Shown here: piece after piece, positions 13,950-14,089 of the stretch | How the letters are laid out: the number at the start of each line of letters is the position of its first letter | How positions within the stretch are numbered: the first letter of the stretch is position 1 | NCBI GenBank assembly: GCA_945787265.1 | Contig: CALZHS010000081.1 | Coordinates: forward strand, 1 to 14,089 | DNA from: an uncultured Gammaproteobacteria bacterium | GTDB taxonomy: Bacteria > Pseudomonadota > Gammaproteobacteria > GCA-001735895 | Direction of reading: 5' to 3' | Length of the DNA: 14,089 nt | Made by a program: the position numbers and the translations under genes | Notes under the pieces: generated by a model | The model's database searches: none | What the model saw: the letters and a program-made list of their open reading frames with translations, nothing else | What the model was told of the DNA's origin: nothing

Positions 13950-14089
13950 TAATTATCGTTTAAAGATGCGTTGTTATCGTTAAATTGGCACCGTCGTGTT
14001 GAAAGGCTAGTCATATCCGAGACGCACGCGTGAAAACTGGGACGTGGGTTAAATATTTTTTTAAAATATTGAAATTATTAACAAAAATA
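13950..14089. other. Non-coding, AT-rich right end of the window
   Basis: No open frame with coding character is visible. TTATCGTTTAAA (from 13953) and TTATCGTTAAA (from 13974) are near-identical and exactly 21 bases apart, so they lie on the same face of the helix. Near the edge AATATTTT (14052-14059) and AAAATATT (14063-14070) form an inverted repeat with a 3-base spacer. These may be regulator sites or the upstream region of a gene beyond the window. Confidence 0.35.

Noticed and set aside
14052..14070. AATATTTT/AAAATATT inverted repeat as a terminator
   Set aside because: The stem is pure A/T and easily arises by chance in such AT-rich DNA; no gene is seen to end there.

Overview
The window is about 14.1 kb of moderately GC-rich, densely coded bacterial DNA with short intergenic gaps. 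It has no rRNA or tRNA, no CRISPR array and no transposase. The gene families and coding style suggest a free-living heterotrophic Pseudomonadota, most likely a gammaproteobacterium; this is inferred from family resemblance only. No stretch over 300 bases lacks a gene.

Layout, left to right. (1) Positions 1-136 hold the 5' end of a GlcG/HbpS (DUF336) gene on the minus strand. It diverges from a dimethylarginine dimethylaminohydrolase (DDAH) gene at 290-1072, and two outward-facing copies of a near-identical promoter-like element lie between them. (2) A Rieske oxygenase alpha subunit (1157-2338, minus) diverges from a TMADH/StcD-like flavoprotein (2432-4381, plus). The flavoprotein gene abuts an XRE-cupin regulator gene (4382-5002). 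(3) From 5.0 to 7.8 kb three genes look damaged: a COG3235-type membrane permease with an odd N-terminus, a Tat-exported aldo/keto reductase missing its C-terminus, and an NTP-transporter-like MFS gene split by a frameshift. (4) From 7.9 to 10.6 kb lie housekeeping and accessory genes: a YbaK/ProX editing protein, a haloacid-dehalogenase-type HAD enzyme with an exported histidine phosphatase downstream, and a universal stress protein ended by a 19-bp perfect hairpin. (5) From 10.75 to 13.86 kb a FadR-type GntR regulator and a 788-residue DUF1989-GcvT fusion form a tight minus-strand operon, with operator-like repeats upstream.

The recurring theme is removal of methyl groups from nitrogen. DDAH releases dimethylamine from methylated arginine. 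The Rieske protein carries a glutamate where most Rieske oxygenases have the bridging aspartate, as in the quaternary-amine enzymes CntA, GbcA and choline monooxygenase. The flavoprotein belongs to the family that demethylates secondary and tertiary amines. The GcvT domain would pass a one-carbon unit to tetrahydrofolate. The DUF1989 part belongs to the family of the carboxyguanidine deiminase subunits. The DUF1989-GcvT fusion and the Rieske/flavoprotein/regulator trio are the best candidates for an under-described pathway. Their substrates cannot be read from the sequence.
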